A stretch of DNA of 64,000 bases from Pomacea canaliculata (lineage: Eukaryota > Mollusca > Gastropoda > Architaenioglossa > Ampullariidae), in assembly GCF_003073045.1 (NCBI RefSeq), contig NC_037593.1:6749525-6813524 (forward strand), given 5' to 3'. Positions 1-11,159 of the stretch are shown here, one piece after another. Both the position numbers and the translations under genes were made by a program. A model generated the notes under the pieces. The model saw only the letters and a program-made list of their open reading frames with translations, was not told where the DNA came from and made no database searches. The stretch's first letter is position 1. Each line of letters starts with the position of its first letter.

Positions 1-600
1 CAATTTGTTTTTGCCCAGAAAATGAAAAGGCAGAATTTTGAATGCAGCCTTGCAGATTTGAACTTTATTTAGAAGCTTCAGTTGAAGTTTTAAAAAAAAG
101 TCCAAATGAGTTCACTCCAGAGTGGTAAGTAAATCTCCAGGTCAAAGTTTAATGGGCATTGCAGTCTAGATTGTATCATTATCGATGGTCACTAGGTGGA
201 CACATTTGAGTTAATTTTTCCTCTTGTATTATTATTAATAAAATATAAACATTTCAAATGTGCATTTGTCTAAGATAAACTCCTGTAATTTTGCTATTAG
301 AAAGTTAATTTCCAGCATTGCAATTTTATTTTATATGTACAGCTGACTGCTGATAATGACTTTTAACATTAAAAAATAATAAAAATTTTAGATACATTTA
401 TCAATGTAAAAACTTATTTCTTCCTCATTTAGCTCCACAGAAAGTGTGCTGTTTACTTACTGGCACGTGTTCCTGTTTAAGCTCCTCGTATGTTTGTCAC
501 CCTCAATTTTTTTTTCAACTGTTCTGAGTAGAGTTGGTTTTAGCATTGTGCTAGAAAAAGTATATGACTGATGAGTGTACATAATGTGTATTTGTAATGT
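1..600. other. AT-rich stretch without a recognised gene
   Basis: No open frame, splice-flanked coding block or RNA gene could be recognised. The sequence is AT-rich with short homopolymers and could be intergenic or the 3' UTR or intron of a gene lying outside the window. Confidence 0.4.
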
Positions 601-605
601 ACTTT

Positions 606-740
606 GTGAGTGAGTGTCTGTTGTAGAAGTGCGTGAGTCTGTTTTATGGGTGTATGGTTGTTAATGATTTACTCTATGTATGATTTATGTAAAGCGCTAT
701 GAGCAAATTTTTGGAAATGCACCATACTTATTATTATTAT
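606..740 (+). repeat. 3' tail of a LINE or SINE (AAGCGC plus ATT repeat type)
   Basis: The stretch ends with TGTAAAGCGCTATGAGC followed some 25 bases later by a short (ATT)n run. This arrangement is typical of the 3' ends of L2/CR1-like LINEs and the SINEs that borrow those tails. No coding part of such an element is visible upstream, so it is a SINE or a strongly 5'-truncated LINE copy. The left limit is approximate. Confidence 0.45.
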
Positions 741-1186
741 ACCCTCTTTACAATACAGAAATTGGTGTCTGGACTGTTAATAATAAAAGGAGAATGTTAC
801 CGAGATGTGTATGTGTGTGTGTTTACTATTTGGCTCCGAAGGTCTTGCAGTAGAACAAAGAGTCTTGAGCACTAAATCGTTTTTCAAAGATGAGTAGCGC
901 GGGTCGTGAACTTTTAATAAACTGAAATTAATCAAAACATATACTATATATCTTAAACAGCTCATCTAAACTCTATGAAAATGGTTCACAAATTATGATT
1001 CTATTGTAGTAAAAGAAGGCCAAAGACTCCTAATAAGTCCTCTTCGGGGGCATGTTAGTACAGTGGCATAGGAAGATGCTCGGCTTTGAGGGTGGGGTGA
1101 ACGCTGACAGTAGTGACAGGTAACTGAAAGTGAACGGCGTTCACATTTTTGTCCCCTCACTATTTTTTGTTTTGGTTGGTTGCTTT

Positions 1187-1244
1187 GTGTGTGTGTGTGT
1201 GGTTTTTTTTTTAAATTTTTTTTATTTTTTTATTTTTTTTTTTT
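1187..1244. repeat. (GT)n followed by T-rich low-complexity run
   Basis: A short GT dinucleotide run passes directly into about 40 bases of interrupted poly-T. Plain simple repeat. It may be the reverse-strand tail of a retroposon, but no element body was recognised beside it. Confidence 0.8.
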
Positions 1245-2016
1245 AGGGGATGATGCCCCTCCCCTCCCTGGTTTCTAGGCCACAGTAGTATGCAAAGAAG
1301 CTGACGTTTTACTCATAAGTTTGCTGCTCTATACATGTAGGTGTGTGTCATAGCAGTCATGCACAGAACTAAAGGGTGTTTAAAATAAAATGCAAAAGAC
1401 ATCCAGAACCTTTACAAACGCGCGCACACACCATACCAACGCGAGGATGGGGTAGAAAGTCTACAAGACTTATCAAACGTAAGTATTGAGCATGCAAAAC
1501 CACGTTCTATGGCAACTTCGGCAAAAACGACTACAAGTTGCATTGTTTGTGCTATCAACAACAGCGCATGTTCACTGGCTCTTATTTTTTGTTATTTAAC
1601 TTAACTTGAAGAGACAACTTTCCTGGTGGCCGCCAACCAGGCAGTCTCATTATTCGTCCCTTGAATGTAGTCGGAGGAATTTTGACATTATTCTTTCAGG
1701 GTACCGTTTACACATTCTGGTAAAAACAAACAAGAAAGTGGGGCAGGCGGGAATCTCATTTCAACAGAGAAACTCATCCACGCGCAACAGTTCTTAACGT
1801 TGCAGCATGGCGACATTGTTACATGGCAGACAGACAAACTGGGTTTATGTTTATAGACATTGTTATATTTTGAAATCTTCATGTCTACCCCTTCCTCTTA
1901 TCAACGTACTACCAGGTACTGTGTGATGAAAAGCATGACTCTCAAGACGGATAAACATCTGTATGAATTTAAAAAAAGTAATAAAAAAACCACGAAATCA
2001 GACCGTGATATCTGGG

Positions 2017-2134
2017 GGATAAAAGGCCGGACTATAATTCCCCTCCCTCACATTTGCTTCCAGGCTTGAAGCATCTTTGAGAGAACCAAAGACGGCAGAG
2101 TATTGGACGGTTCTCTTATTCTTCCTTAATACGA
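2017..2134 (+). promoter_or_regulatory. candidate core promoter and 5' UTR exon of the cysteine-rich gene
   Basis: A TATA-like GGATAAAAGG lies at 2017-2026. About 110 bases downstream is a consensus donor (ACGA|GTAAGT, boundary at 2134/2135), and a good acceptor (ATTACAG) stands at 2577/2578, just upstream of the signal-peptide exon. The simplest reading is a non-coding first exon from roughly 2048 to 2134. This is inferred from signals only. Confidence 0.35.
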
Positions 2135-2711
2135 GTAAGTATTTGTTTTGTTTCCTTCATCATCCTCTCACCTACCTTACCACATAGGTAGGTAATGGTC
2201 TTAGAGGAAAACAAGTAATATTAATTACTGAATTTGGTTCGTATTTTTCTGTCGAAGTCTGTCAGTTGTAATCACAAATGTCTCTAGCCTTTTTCATTGG
2301 TTTTTTCCTCTCTTTCTTCACTTTTCCTTCTATCTCGCACACACTCTCACGCACACTCACTTTCTGACTCGGTCACACACAAAAAAGCAAAAACAACCAC
2401 ACAACCACCTTTACAAATGTCGGTCCTGGCTCTTAGCTATGTTCCACAGAACAACTCAAACCCAAGGATTTTCTCTTAGCAAACTTTCCGCAAACAGTTG
2501 TGGGTCCTGCGCAAGATGAAGATGTCTAACTTAATTGTCACCCTAACTCTAAGGTCTGTGCTTCTTTCTAATTACAGGACCCGCATCCATAGCTAAGCTC
2601 CGGATTGACTTTGCCTCTGCTACATAATTGCTGACCTTCGACCTTTCATCGACCTGTCTCTCATTTACACTCTCGTTAGAAGTCTGACTCGGGACAGAAG
2701 TGCACACCAAA

Positions 2712-5700
2712 ATGAGGCTGCAGAGCGTGACACTACTCCAGCTCTTAATTCTCTGCTTCATGATCCCGTCGACCACGACTGCTCCCATGGAAGGTATGAA
2801 CATTTAATTAATTCTTTTTCTCTCTCCCCGCTCTCTCCCCTATTTTCACAAGAGACATGGCAGCCAATGGGATGCAACGTGCATGTCACGTGAAAGATCG
2901 AGTTCCCAGTCACGAAAAGGTCAAAAAGTATCTGATGACAAAATGATTTGGAGTCAAGCCTTAAAAAGTAAAGAGTTTAGTTTCTTGTTGCCTAATTTTG
3001 CATCAGTTATGTTTGGTAAGACAATGAGCAATAAAGCAGACACGAGCAAACGGATATCTCGTGATCAAATGCCACACAGGTTTATATGCTTATAAAATAA
3101 CACCGATAAATGCCGATTTTCTTGACATAGGGGTCAAGATCACGGCGATATTAATGAGTGTGCATTGTTGTATACTTTTGTCCGTCGACCACCACCCTCC
3201 AATAATTTTATTGTTATAGGATAATGGTGGATGACTTTAATTTTCACATTAGTCCGAAAATTATAAACGATTTAGCTGGTCATCTGAAACCTTGTGTGTT
3301 ATGGATGGAAAGCTGTTAGCATTCTGCTACTACTTCAGTGAGCTAGTACTTCTCCCTGCCGTTAGAGATAAATAAGAATATATTTAGAATATACAGTATA
3401 TGTTTTATATGTATACACATTTTCCCTCTGTTCCGTATTTCGTTGAGGTTGTTCATCTTTAGGTACTTTAAAGACAGAATGCAGTTGTGAAATGTCGATT
3501 CTTGAGTTATGTATGGCCTGATATTTGGCAAAGGGGTAAGTATGGTTTCGATGGCGTTGGCATTTCCATTAGGCAAGGATGATGGTGATGATTTCAGAGT
3601 GCAGAACGGGTCTGTGGGGTGTGGACTGTCAGTACCAATGTGGTTGGTGTATCAACGACGGCGGCTGCTTTCGGAAAAACGGAACATGCTACGACAGGAT
3701 GTGTGAAGAGGATTTTATGGGCGAGAAATGTCTTCAGAGTAAGTTGATCATAAAACACATTATCTCTTTCTTTCATGCACACAACAAACACACAGACAAC
3801 AGAGGAAAATCGCGCGCGATTGCACATACGCACGCGCTGGTGGGCAAGATACAAATTTAGTGTGCATGTGTGTGTGTGATTTTCTTGTGTTGTCTGTGTG
3901 TTATGCAGTTATGCATTTGTTATTGTTATTTGTTCATTTTTGGCGAAAAAGTCTGTAACATTGAAATCAAGTTGCTTGTGACATTCGTTTGTATGTGAAG
4001 GGTGTCCGATAGGACGGTTCGGGAGCGGATGTACTAAGACATGTCCAGACGGCTGTTTCGGGGGCTGCAGTGCCGCCGGGTGCGACTACGAATCCTGCGA
4101 AAGCGGCAGGATGGGGAAGTGGTGCATGGAGAGTGAGTAGCAGTTACGTCTCCTGTCTGTAACTTGTTATCTCCCTTTCCCCTTTCTGTCAGTGATCTTA
4201 CAACAGCCGCGACAACGACGATGTTGTCTTGATGATGATGAACACTTTGACCTACCTACCGTTATGAATTTTCCGTGGCCTCGGTCTCAACTCTGCTGAT
4301 TACTGAACTATAATCGCGAGTCAAAACCTATGGAACTTCTGTAAGCATAACTTGATTGTTATTACCTCTACGAAAAAAGTAAATTTAAGAGCAGACGAAG
4401 ACCAGAAGACGGTTGTAAAATTCTTAACAGTGCAGACTTGGATGGATACGCGCGAGACATTTACTCACTGCATGTCGGCATTAAAAGAAAAACCAAAATC
4501 AATAAATAAATAGGTAGGTAATACCACTGAATTATAACAGTTGATCAAGCTACTGTTTCCTTGTTGTTACTGGTAAAATAAATTCTTACAGAACACAGGC
4601 ATTTTGAGGCATTACCGGGAACAACTTTCGTTTCTAAGTGCTCATGACATATATTTACATAGGTTGCTATGGACGCCATGGCATAAGCCCTAAATCGGAG
4701 AAAGCCAAACATAAACAGAACTCTGACCCTACAAATAAACAGACTAAAAATTAATTTTAAAAATATTTCTTAATGTAGATTTCAATCTTTTTTCAATCAC
4801 TCTCCCCTTTTTTCTTTATTTTCTGTGTATTTCAACATTTGTCGGTTAAGGAGTCATATGATTCCTACCTACAAACTTACCTTTGTTCCTGATCCATATT
4901 CATCCGGTTACTGGGGGAACTCGCATTAACGTGAAAATAAACATATCGACAGTTTAAAAAACTATTTTTAGATTCAGTTCTTGTAAGAGAAACAAAAAAA
5001 AAGAGGTTAGAAGATATATATATATATAGGTTTTTAAAATTCTAAACGCCTGTCTAACGAGAGAAGCAGAAAGAGGTAGCTGACTTGGAAGAATCCAAAT
5101 GCTCGATTAATTTATTCGAATATTTCTATGCTTTCTGCACACCGATAGCTTGCATGTGTTTGTAATCAAATAGAAACCTCAAACTTTACAGCGTTCATTT
5201 TTGTTCACAATATATTCACTGTTGTTTGTCTTCCCCCTCCCCAGGGTGCCCGAAGAACCGCTTTGGTCCCGGGTGTAAATACTGGTGCTCCAGCTACTGT
5301 ATGGCCGTCAACTACACCCTCAACGGGTCCAAACGGCGCTGTAACCCCATCAACGGGACCTGTCTGTATGTGGCATACAGGTCGTGTCGGACGATGGGCG
5401 TAATGGTCTTGGGGAGAGAAATACAACTTTCCGCTAACAAACGCTGTATTGATAACGGGTATGTTGTACTGCCGACTGATACGAGTATGCATTGAGCCAG
5501 ATCGTGTTCTTTCTCTGTCTCTACTTGTTTTCCTCTCTCCAACCCTTCTTCGAGCTCAGACTATATTCCCAGTCTCCTATCCAGCTGTTATATAACTTGG
5601 CATGCCATACATTCACAGATACACTTTCACTAAAATCGCAACTAATTTTGATGACAATGATGATTGATGAATGATTTGTTGTTGCTGTTGTTGCAGAGTT

Positions 5701-5904
5701 CGCGATAGCGGTCCTGCTCTAATACCACCAAGATTTAATGGTCGCATTGATCAAGGCAGACCTCTCTACCAGAAAAATAGGTGGAAGGCGTGTAACCGGC
5801 TTTTTGGAGGGCGGAGTTGTGAGAGAATTATTATTAACCAATTTGATCAGGAACATGACACAAGAAGAATGGCTTTATTTAGAGACCTGTATGGTGCATG
5901 GTGA
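2712..5904 (+). CDS. secreted cysteine-rich EGF-like protein, five coding exons
   Basis: Exons with matching phases: 2712-2793, 3598-3738, 4001-4132, 5245-5458 and 5697-5904. Exon one starts at an ATG and encodes a hydrophobic signal peptide (LLQLLILCFMIPS, ending near TTTA-APM). Exons two to four are phase-1 cysteine modules, each opening with C-x(2)-G-x-(W/F)-G-x(2)-C-x(3)-C, close to the EGF-like units of MEGF-type molluscan proteins. The last exon is charged and cysteine-poor. Predicted length is about 258 residues, with N-glycosylation sequons (NGT, NYT). Exon four could instead read through to a stop at 5493 (about 201 residues), but the GG|GTATGT donor and phase-matched acceptor favour splicing. 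An RTE LINE interrupts the last exon near its end, so the present C-terminus is GAW where the pre-insertion allele read GAFH. The product is unknown beyond secreted and cysteine-rich. Confidence 0.6.
5891..5899. repeat. target-site duplication, left copy
   Basis: ATGGTGCAT stands directly before the LINE and again at its 3' end. The two copies are identical and fix the insertion point inside the last coding exon of the cysteine-rich gene. Confidence 0.75.
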
Positions 5905-6652
5905 ATAGAGTGACGTCCCCTGGCCCAACTGGCTAGAGGGGACAGAGCTCTGTTGTATTTTTTTGTTTTATCTGACATCCTCCTGGTGTTGGACTTGTGC
6001 TTGTGTATGATTTTGATGGGCCTGCCATCGTGTGTGTGGAGTGTAGTGCCTTTTCGCTTTGGTGACTGCAATTTTTTTGCAATTCTTTGTCAACCTTCTG
6101 ACTTGGCGATCGGCGGCGCAGTCAGTAAGCTTCATGTCCGTTGGATCGGTGAACTTTTGTGTGTGCTAGGGTCATTCGTCGTTCCGTAGGACTGGTGTCG
6201 TCTGTTGGATGTGCTATGTGCAGATATATTTGCTATGAACTGCATTCCGGCTTATATGATATGTTTGATATTAGGCCTGCGGATTGTGCTCATATTGCGT
6301 GTAGTCGCTGACCTTTGGCTTGGAGTACCGTCATTTTGTTCTGACGTCACATTATTTTACGTCATTTTATGTCATATGTGAAGTGCCTTCCCCTGTGTCT
6401 AGGGTGTCTATGTAGAGGTCGCACCTTTGACTTTCCGGCAGCAGTGTCCCCTGGGACAGACGGGAGCACTGGTCCTCACATGGCACTCCTCTCACAGCTG
6501 GCTCCAGGTCCTTAACCTGGCTACACCCCGGTAACCGCTTCTGCTGGCGGGCCAAACGCTGTGAGGGGCTGACGTGTTCTTATGCACGTCAATAAAATAC
6601 TTGGAGAGGAGATGGGCGCCACCAAGTTCGCCAAAGCCCACTGAAAGGACTT

Positions 6653-8101
6653 ATGGTAGCAAAACAGAATAGAAGCAACATGCCGGATCGGTCGAGGCCC
6701 GGATCACCAACGACCGCGCACCCCTCTGGTGGTCTCCAGGGAGGGGGCGACAAGTGTGCTACTGGAACCAAGTCTACACCCAAGTCTACAATCAAGCTGC
6801 CTACACAAGGGACTACTATCGGAACATGGAATGTTCGCACACTCTATCAATGCGGCAAAGTGAAAGAACTCACACACGAGTTACAGCGTTACCGCTGGGA
6901 CATAGTGGGACTTGCGGAAGTCCGATGGACTGGTTTCGGGGAGTCAACTACAGATGAAGGCCACAAGCTCTGGTTCAGCGGAGACGAAACCAAGCATGAA
7001 CGTGGTGTCGCTTTCATTGTCAGGAAGGAGGTGGCTGGAACTGTCATCAGCTGCACCCCAGTCTCTAGCAGACTTATCTCCATCCGAATCTCTGCTCGAC
7101 CGCACAACATCACCATTATACAAGTGTACGCCCCAACATCAGAACACGAAGATGATGAGGTTGAGGAATTCTACGAGGAGCTGGACAACATCATCAAGAA
7201 AACTCCGAAGAAAGACATCTTGATTGTCCTTGGCGACTGGAATGCTACGATCGGCCCTGACGCTTACCAACAATGGGCAGGAACAGTCGGCAAGTTTGGC
7301 CTAGGCAACACCGCAAGAGGCCTACGGCTACTAGAATTCGCTCAGAGTCACCGTCTCACCATTGCCAACACCCTCCACCCGCACAAGAAGTCAAGAACTG
7401 TAACGTGGCATTCGCCGGGAGGTCTGGTCCATAACCAGATTGACTTCATCTTGCTGCCTCAGCGTTTCAAATCAAGCATCAACAAAGCACAAACGAGGTC
7501 CTTTCCTGGCGCTGACATAGGCAGCGACCACAACCTCGTCCTCACTAGCCTCAGGTTGAAACTGAAGTTGGGACGTGACAACAATAAGAGCCCTCGCATC
7601 CGATTCAACCTTGAGAAGCTCAAAGATCCGGAAACAGAGAGGATCTTCCAGGCCCAGGTGGGGGGCAAATTTGCAGCCCTGGCTACTATAGACTGCGACA
7701 TAGACGCCCTTGCTGGAAGTATCAAAGAGGTGCTACTCTCTACTGCAGACGAAGTGCTGGGGAAGCAGAGGAAGCGCAAACAACCCTGGGTAACAGACGA
7801 CATCCTTGATCTTTGCGACGTAAGGAGAGCCTTGAAGAAAGGGAGAGGTCGAGACCCGACGTCAGCAGACAAGTACAGACTTGTCAACCAGAAGATCAGA
7901 ACAAGGATGAAGGAGGCAAAAGAAGATTGGATCGAAGACCAGTGTTGCAGCGTGGAAGTAGGCATGGCAAGCGGAGACAGCAAGAAGGCATATGAAACAC
8001 TGAAGGCCCTCACCAAGACTCAGCAGCGACCAGCCAGTCATCGAAGACAGCGCCGGACAGCTCCTTACGGAAAACGCTGCTGTACTAAGTCGTTGGACTG
8101 A
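6653..8101 (+). CDS. LINE endonuclease and N-terminal part of the pol ORF
   Basis: An open frame of 482 codons starting at an ATG. Residues from about 60 carry an exonuclease/endonuclease/phosphatase fold: GTWNVRT (metal/phosphate site), AEVRWTG (catalytic Glu), LGDWNATIG (Asp and Asn) and SDHNLVL (the final Asp-His pair). It would nick target DNA to prime reverse transcription. The last 25 or so codons are a wrong-frame read-out after a one-base shift near 8021-8035; the homologous sequence continues in the third frame (PVIEDSAGQLLTEN). Confidence 0.85.
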   Translation: MVAKQNRSNMPDRSRPGSPTTAHPSGGLQGGGDKCATGTKSTPKSTIKLPTQGTTIGTWNVRTLYQCGKVKELTHELQRYRWDIVGLAEVRWTGFGESTTDEGHKLWFSGDETKHERGVAFIVRKEVAGTVISCTPVSSRLISIRISARPHNITIIQVYAPTSEHEDDEVEEFYEELDNIIKKTPKKDILIVLGDWNATIGPDAYQQWAGTVGKFGLGNTARGLRLLEFAQSHRLTIANTLHPHKKSRTVTWHSPGGLVHNQIDFILLPQRFKSSINKAQTRSFPGADIGSDHNLVLTSLRLKLKLGRDNNKSPRIRFNLEKLKDPETERIFQAQVGGKFAALATIDCDIDALAGSIKEVLLSTADEVLGKQRKRKQPWVTDDILDLCDVRRALKKGRGRDPTSADKYRLVNQKIRTRMKEAKEDWIEDQCCSVEVGMASGDSKKAYETLKALTKTQQRPASHRRQRRTAPYGKRCCTKSLD

Positions 8102-9728
8102 ATACTGCCAAGACTTGTATAACTACAAGATCGAACCAGACACCAGCATTCTCCAGCATCACCAGACTGGGACAAGAGAGGCTGAAGACCTGCCAGTCCT
8201 CACTGATGAGGTGAGAGAAGCTATGCACAGTCTGAAGGGAGGAAAGTCACCTGGTGTGGACAATGTACCTGCTGAGCTGCTGAAGCATGGAGGAGACGCA
8301 ACAACCAAAGCCTTCACCACACTGTGTCAAAAGATATGGGAAGAAAAGAAATGGCCAGTAGAATGGGCTCAGTCTATCATCATCCCACTCCCTAAGAAAG
8401 GGAACCTGAAGCAGTGCCAGAACTACAGAACCATCAGTCTGATAAGTCACCCAAGCAAAGTAATGCTCAGAATCATCTTCAACCGCTTAAAACCTATTGC
8501 AGAGGAACTGCTGGCAGAAGAACAGGCTGGCTTCAGGGCTGGAAGAAGCACGGTAGAACAGATCTTTAACTGCCGTGTTATGATAGAAAAACACCTGGAG
8601 CATCAACGTGAACTATACCATAACTTCATCGATTTCAAAAAAGCTTTTGATCGTGTCTGGCACGATGGACTCTGGCAGGTCATGAGATCATTCAACATAG
8701 AGGAGGGACTGATCCAGATGGTAGCAGCACTCTACAAGAACGCCTCCAGCGCGGTACTACTCAACAACCAGCTAGGCGAGTTCTTCGCGATGACGATCGG
8801 GGTCCGTCAAGGGTGCCTACTCTCTCCCATCCTTTTTAACATCTTCCTTGAAAAAATCATGCAAGAAACCCTCCACAACCACCATACCTCAATCTCCATT
8901 GGTGGCAGACCCCTGTGCAACCTCCGCTTTGCAGATGACATTGACCTCATGGCAGGCAGTAACAACGAACTTCAGGATTTGACGGACAGACTCTCCAGGC
9001 GAGCGGGGGCCTATGGCATGGAAATAAGCTCAGAAGAAAGCAAAGTAATGATTATTTCCACCACCGACAGCAGCAACAACATCGTCATGAACGGCCAGAA
9101 ACTGGAGGAGGTCAACAGCTTAAAGTACTTGGGTGCCACCCTGACTAGAGATGGTTGCTGTACAGCAGAGATCCGTATCAGGATTGGTATGGCAACATCC
9201 GCAATGTCCAGGCTGGACAGGATCTGGCGAAGCAACTCAATCAGCTTCAGTACCAAGCACAGGCTGTACAAGTCCCTCGTAGTGTCAATCCTACTCTAGG
9301 GCTGCGAAACTTAGACGCTGCTTGCCGCAACGGAAAAGAAACTCCAGGCCTTTGAGAACAAGTGCCTGAGAAAGCTGCTCCGCATCTCGTACCGCGAACA
9401 CAAGACCAACGAATACGTACGGAGCACAGTAACCTCTCTCGTGGGCCCGCATGAGCCCCTTCTGGCAACAGTGAAGCGGCGCAAGCTCGCCTGGTTCGGT
9501 CACGTCACCCGCCACAACACCCTGTCCAAGACGATCCTACAAGGAACCCTCGAAGGGAGCCGTCGTCGTGGTCGTCCGAGGAAAAGCTGGGTCACCAACA
9601 TCAAAGAATAGACCGAACGCGAGATGCCAGACCTGCTCTCATCTGCTCAAGACAGGACCGGGTGGAAAATTCTGTCTGTTGCTGCTGCCGGACGGTCCCC
9701 CCTACGCCCGGACCGGGCATGGGACTGA
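8028..9728 (+). CDS. LINE reverse transcriptase and C-terminal domain
   Basis: Continuation of the same polyprotein in another frame. Motifs in order: SPGVDNVPAELL, QNYRTISL, EEQAGFRAGRST, FIDFKKAFDRVW (motif A), GVRQGCLLSP (motif B), LRFADDIDLM (motif C, catalytic FADD) and YLGATLTRDG. A C-terminal stretch follows with LAWFGHVTRHNTLSKT and RRRGRPRKSW. Open from 8028 to 9299, then interrupted by TAG codons at 9297, 9312 and 9609 before the natural end at 9726. The enzyme would copy the element RNA at the nicked target. The stops make the present copy defective. Confidence 0.85.
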
Positions 9729-9742
9729 CCTGACCTGACCTG

Positions 9743-9751
9743 ATGGTGCAT
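9743..9751. repeat. target-site duplication, right copy
   Basis: The same ATGGTGCAT as at 5891-5899, directly after the TGACC tail. The sequence after it continues the host exon: two codons (Phe, His) and a TAA at 9757-9759 when read from the pre-insertion frame. Confidence 0.75.
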
Positions 9752-9795
9752 TTCACTAATCATCGCTAGTTTGAATGTAAGAAAAAGAATCTTCG

Positions 9796-9801
9796 AATAA
9801 A
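9796..9801 (+). terminator. candidate poly(A) signal of the cysteine-rich gene
   Basis: AATAAA about 40 bases after the original stop codon reconstructed at 9757-9759. The spacing fits a compact 3' UTR before the LINE arrived. With the LINE in place the transcript would need nearly 3.9 kb of 3' UTR to reach it. Confidence 0.4.
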
Positions 9802-10304
9802 TTCGTCGACACTGAGCTGTTGATTTTATGCGGCTCAAACGGCTCAAACTCTTTTGTGATTATAAACTCCAAAATTTTGGGCCTCTAAAACTGCTCCCGC
9901 CGGACTTGGTCAGTGGTTTGTGTGGCTTGTAAGAGCCTGCAAAATTGTGGAAACAAAAAATGGAGGCTCTTTTTTTTCGGGAATTGTTGAATGGCTGTTT
10001 AAAGGTTTTGAGAAACTTTCTTCAACACGACAAAAGTTTCGTTCGCACTCATTTCTCCGCCAAATATTGTGAGCAAAATATACATGATATTGTCAACATC
10101 CGGCAGCAGGCTACTTATTTACTAGATATTAATGTTGCCACATGTTTGTTTTGCGGTGTTGGTATGATCTCGTGTTTTTCTATCTGTCCTTCGCAATGTG
10201 TGAACACTATTCAACCACATGTGTGCTTACTAGGAGGTAAAGTTGTCGTTTATCCTTAGTTACAAATGTCCAGCTATACTGCTAATAAATATTATACACA
10301 GAGC

Positions 10305-11150
10305 AAATGACCTGTCTCTCATTTGATGCAATTGATCAGTCCACACTCCTTCAAATACTCTTGTTTGTCTATGGCATCTCTGACACGCACTATCCGGGTT
10401 TGATTCCTGATAAGACTGAGTGTGTTTGTTAACGGTCATCTGTCACGTCCTGCTTCTCTTTCTTGCAGTGTTCCCCAAAACTCTATCCTTGGACCCAATA
10501 TGTACCCATACCCATCGTCATCCTGAATTAGAATCTTTCTATTTGTCATCAGTCCTATGCTGATGACACTCAGATATACTGCCCCAGATCGCTGCCAGCG
10601 TCTCTGCCGTCGGCGCTCTGGAGCATAGTGTATGGGATGTACAAGATCGGAAGTAAATGCATGAAACAACAAAATCTACCTACGACTATCCAACCACAAA
10701 ACCACCAATGCTGGTGAGGCCAACGTTTCCTTCGGGTCGTCCGTCAGGAATTTTGGCTTCATCGTCAACGGTGACATGACCCTCGACAAACAAGTTGCAA
10801 CTGTCCGCCTACTTACTACGAACTCCGTAAGATTAGTGTCATCCGCCATGTTCTCTCTCGACAAACTGCTAACCGCCAAACATTGTCTGTGTATTCATTT
10901 CACCAAGGCTTGATGACCGCAGTTTCTTGCTCTTGCCGTGCACACCTCGTTCACCAACTTCAAAACTCTGCTGTACGTCTGGCAGTCACAGCAAAACAGC
11001 GGGACCATGTCCCTTCCGTCACATTTCTCCAAACTTTTGAACTACATCCCAATAAGAAACCTTCGTTCACCGAATTGGAACCCCTTCTCTTTAATATCCG
11101 CCACTTACCCACCATTGAGTCTTTTAAATATATCTTTTCCCATTGTCTTG
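10305..11150 (+). mobile_element. decayed L2/CR1-like LINE, reverse transcriptase region
   Basis: RT motifs appear in order but in shifting frames: DAIDQSTLLQIL (motif A region, near 10325), VPQNSILGP (motif B, near 10470), YADDTQIYC (motif C, near 10555), VRNFGFIVNGDMTLDKQV (near 10740), YYELRKISVIRHVL (near 10815) and LQNSAVRLAV with RDHVPSV (near 10960-11020). The C-terminal thumb region of L2, Rex1 and CR1 families has exactly this layout. Several frame changes and stops show an old, dead copy. The outer limits are approximate. Confidence 0.7.
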
Positions 11151-11159
11151 AGACATGCT

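Larger units (their letters stand above)
5900..9742 (+). mobile_element. RTE-type LINE, close to full length (about 3.84 kb)
   Basis: Order of parts: about 750 bases of 5' untranslated sequence, an apurinic-type endonuclease, a reverse transcriptase, a very short 3' UTR and a tail of tandem TGACC units. Identical 9-bp duplications flank it. The endonuclease resembles the widespread proteins labelled craniofacial development protein 2-like, which belong to the RTE/BovB branch. All catalytic motifs look intact (see the two ORFs), but the reading frame has one shift between endonuclease and RT (within 8021-8035) and three amber codons in the C-terminal part (9297, 9312, 9609). Two of these look like TGG to TAG changes. 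The few lesions and the perfect duplications suggest a fairly recent, now inactive insertion. It lies in the same orientation as its host gene. Confidence 0.85.
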
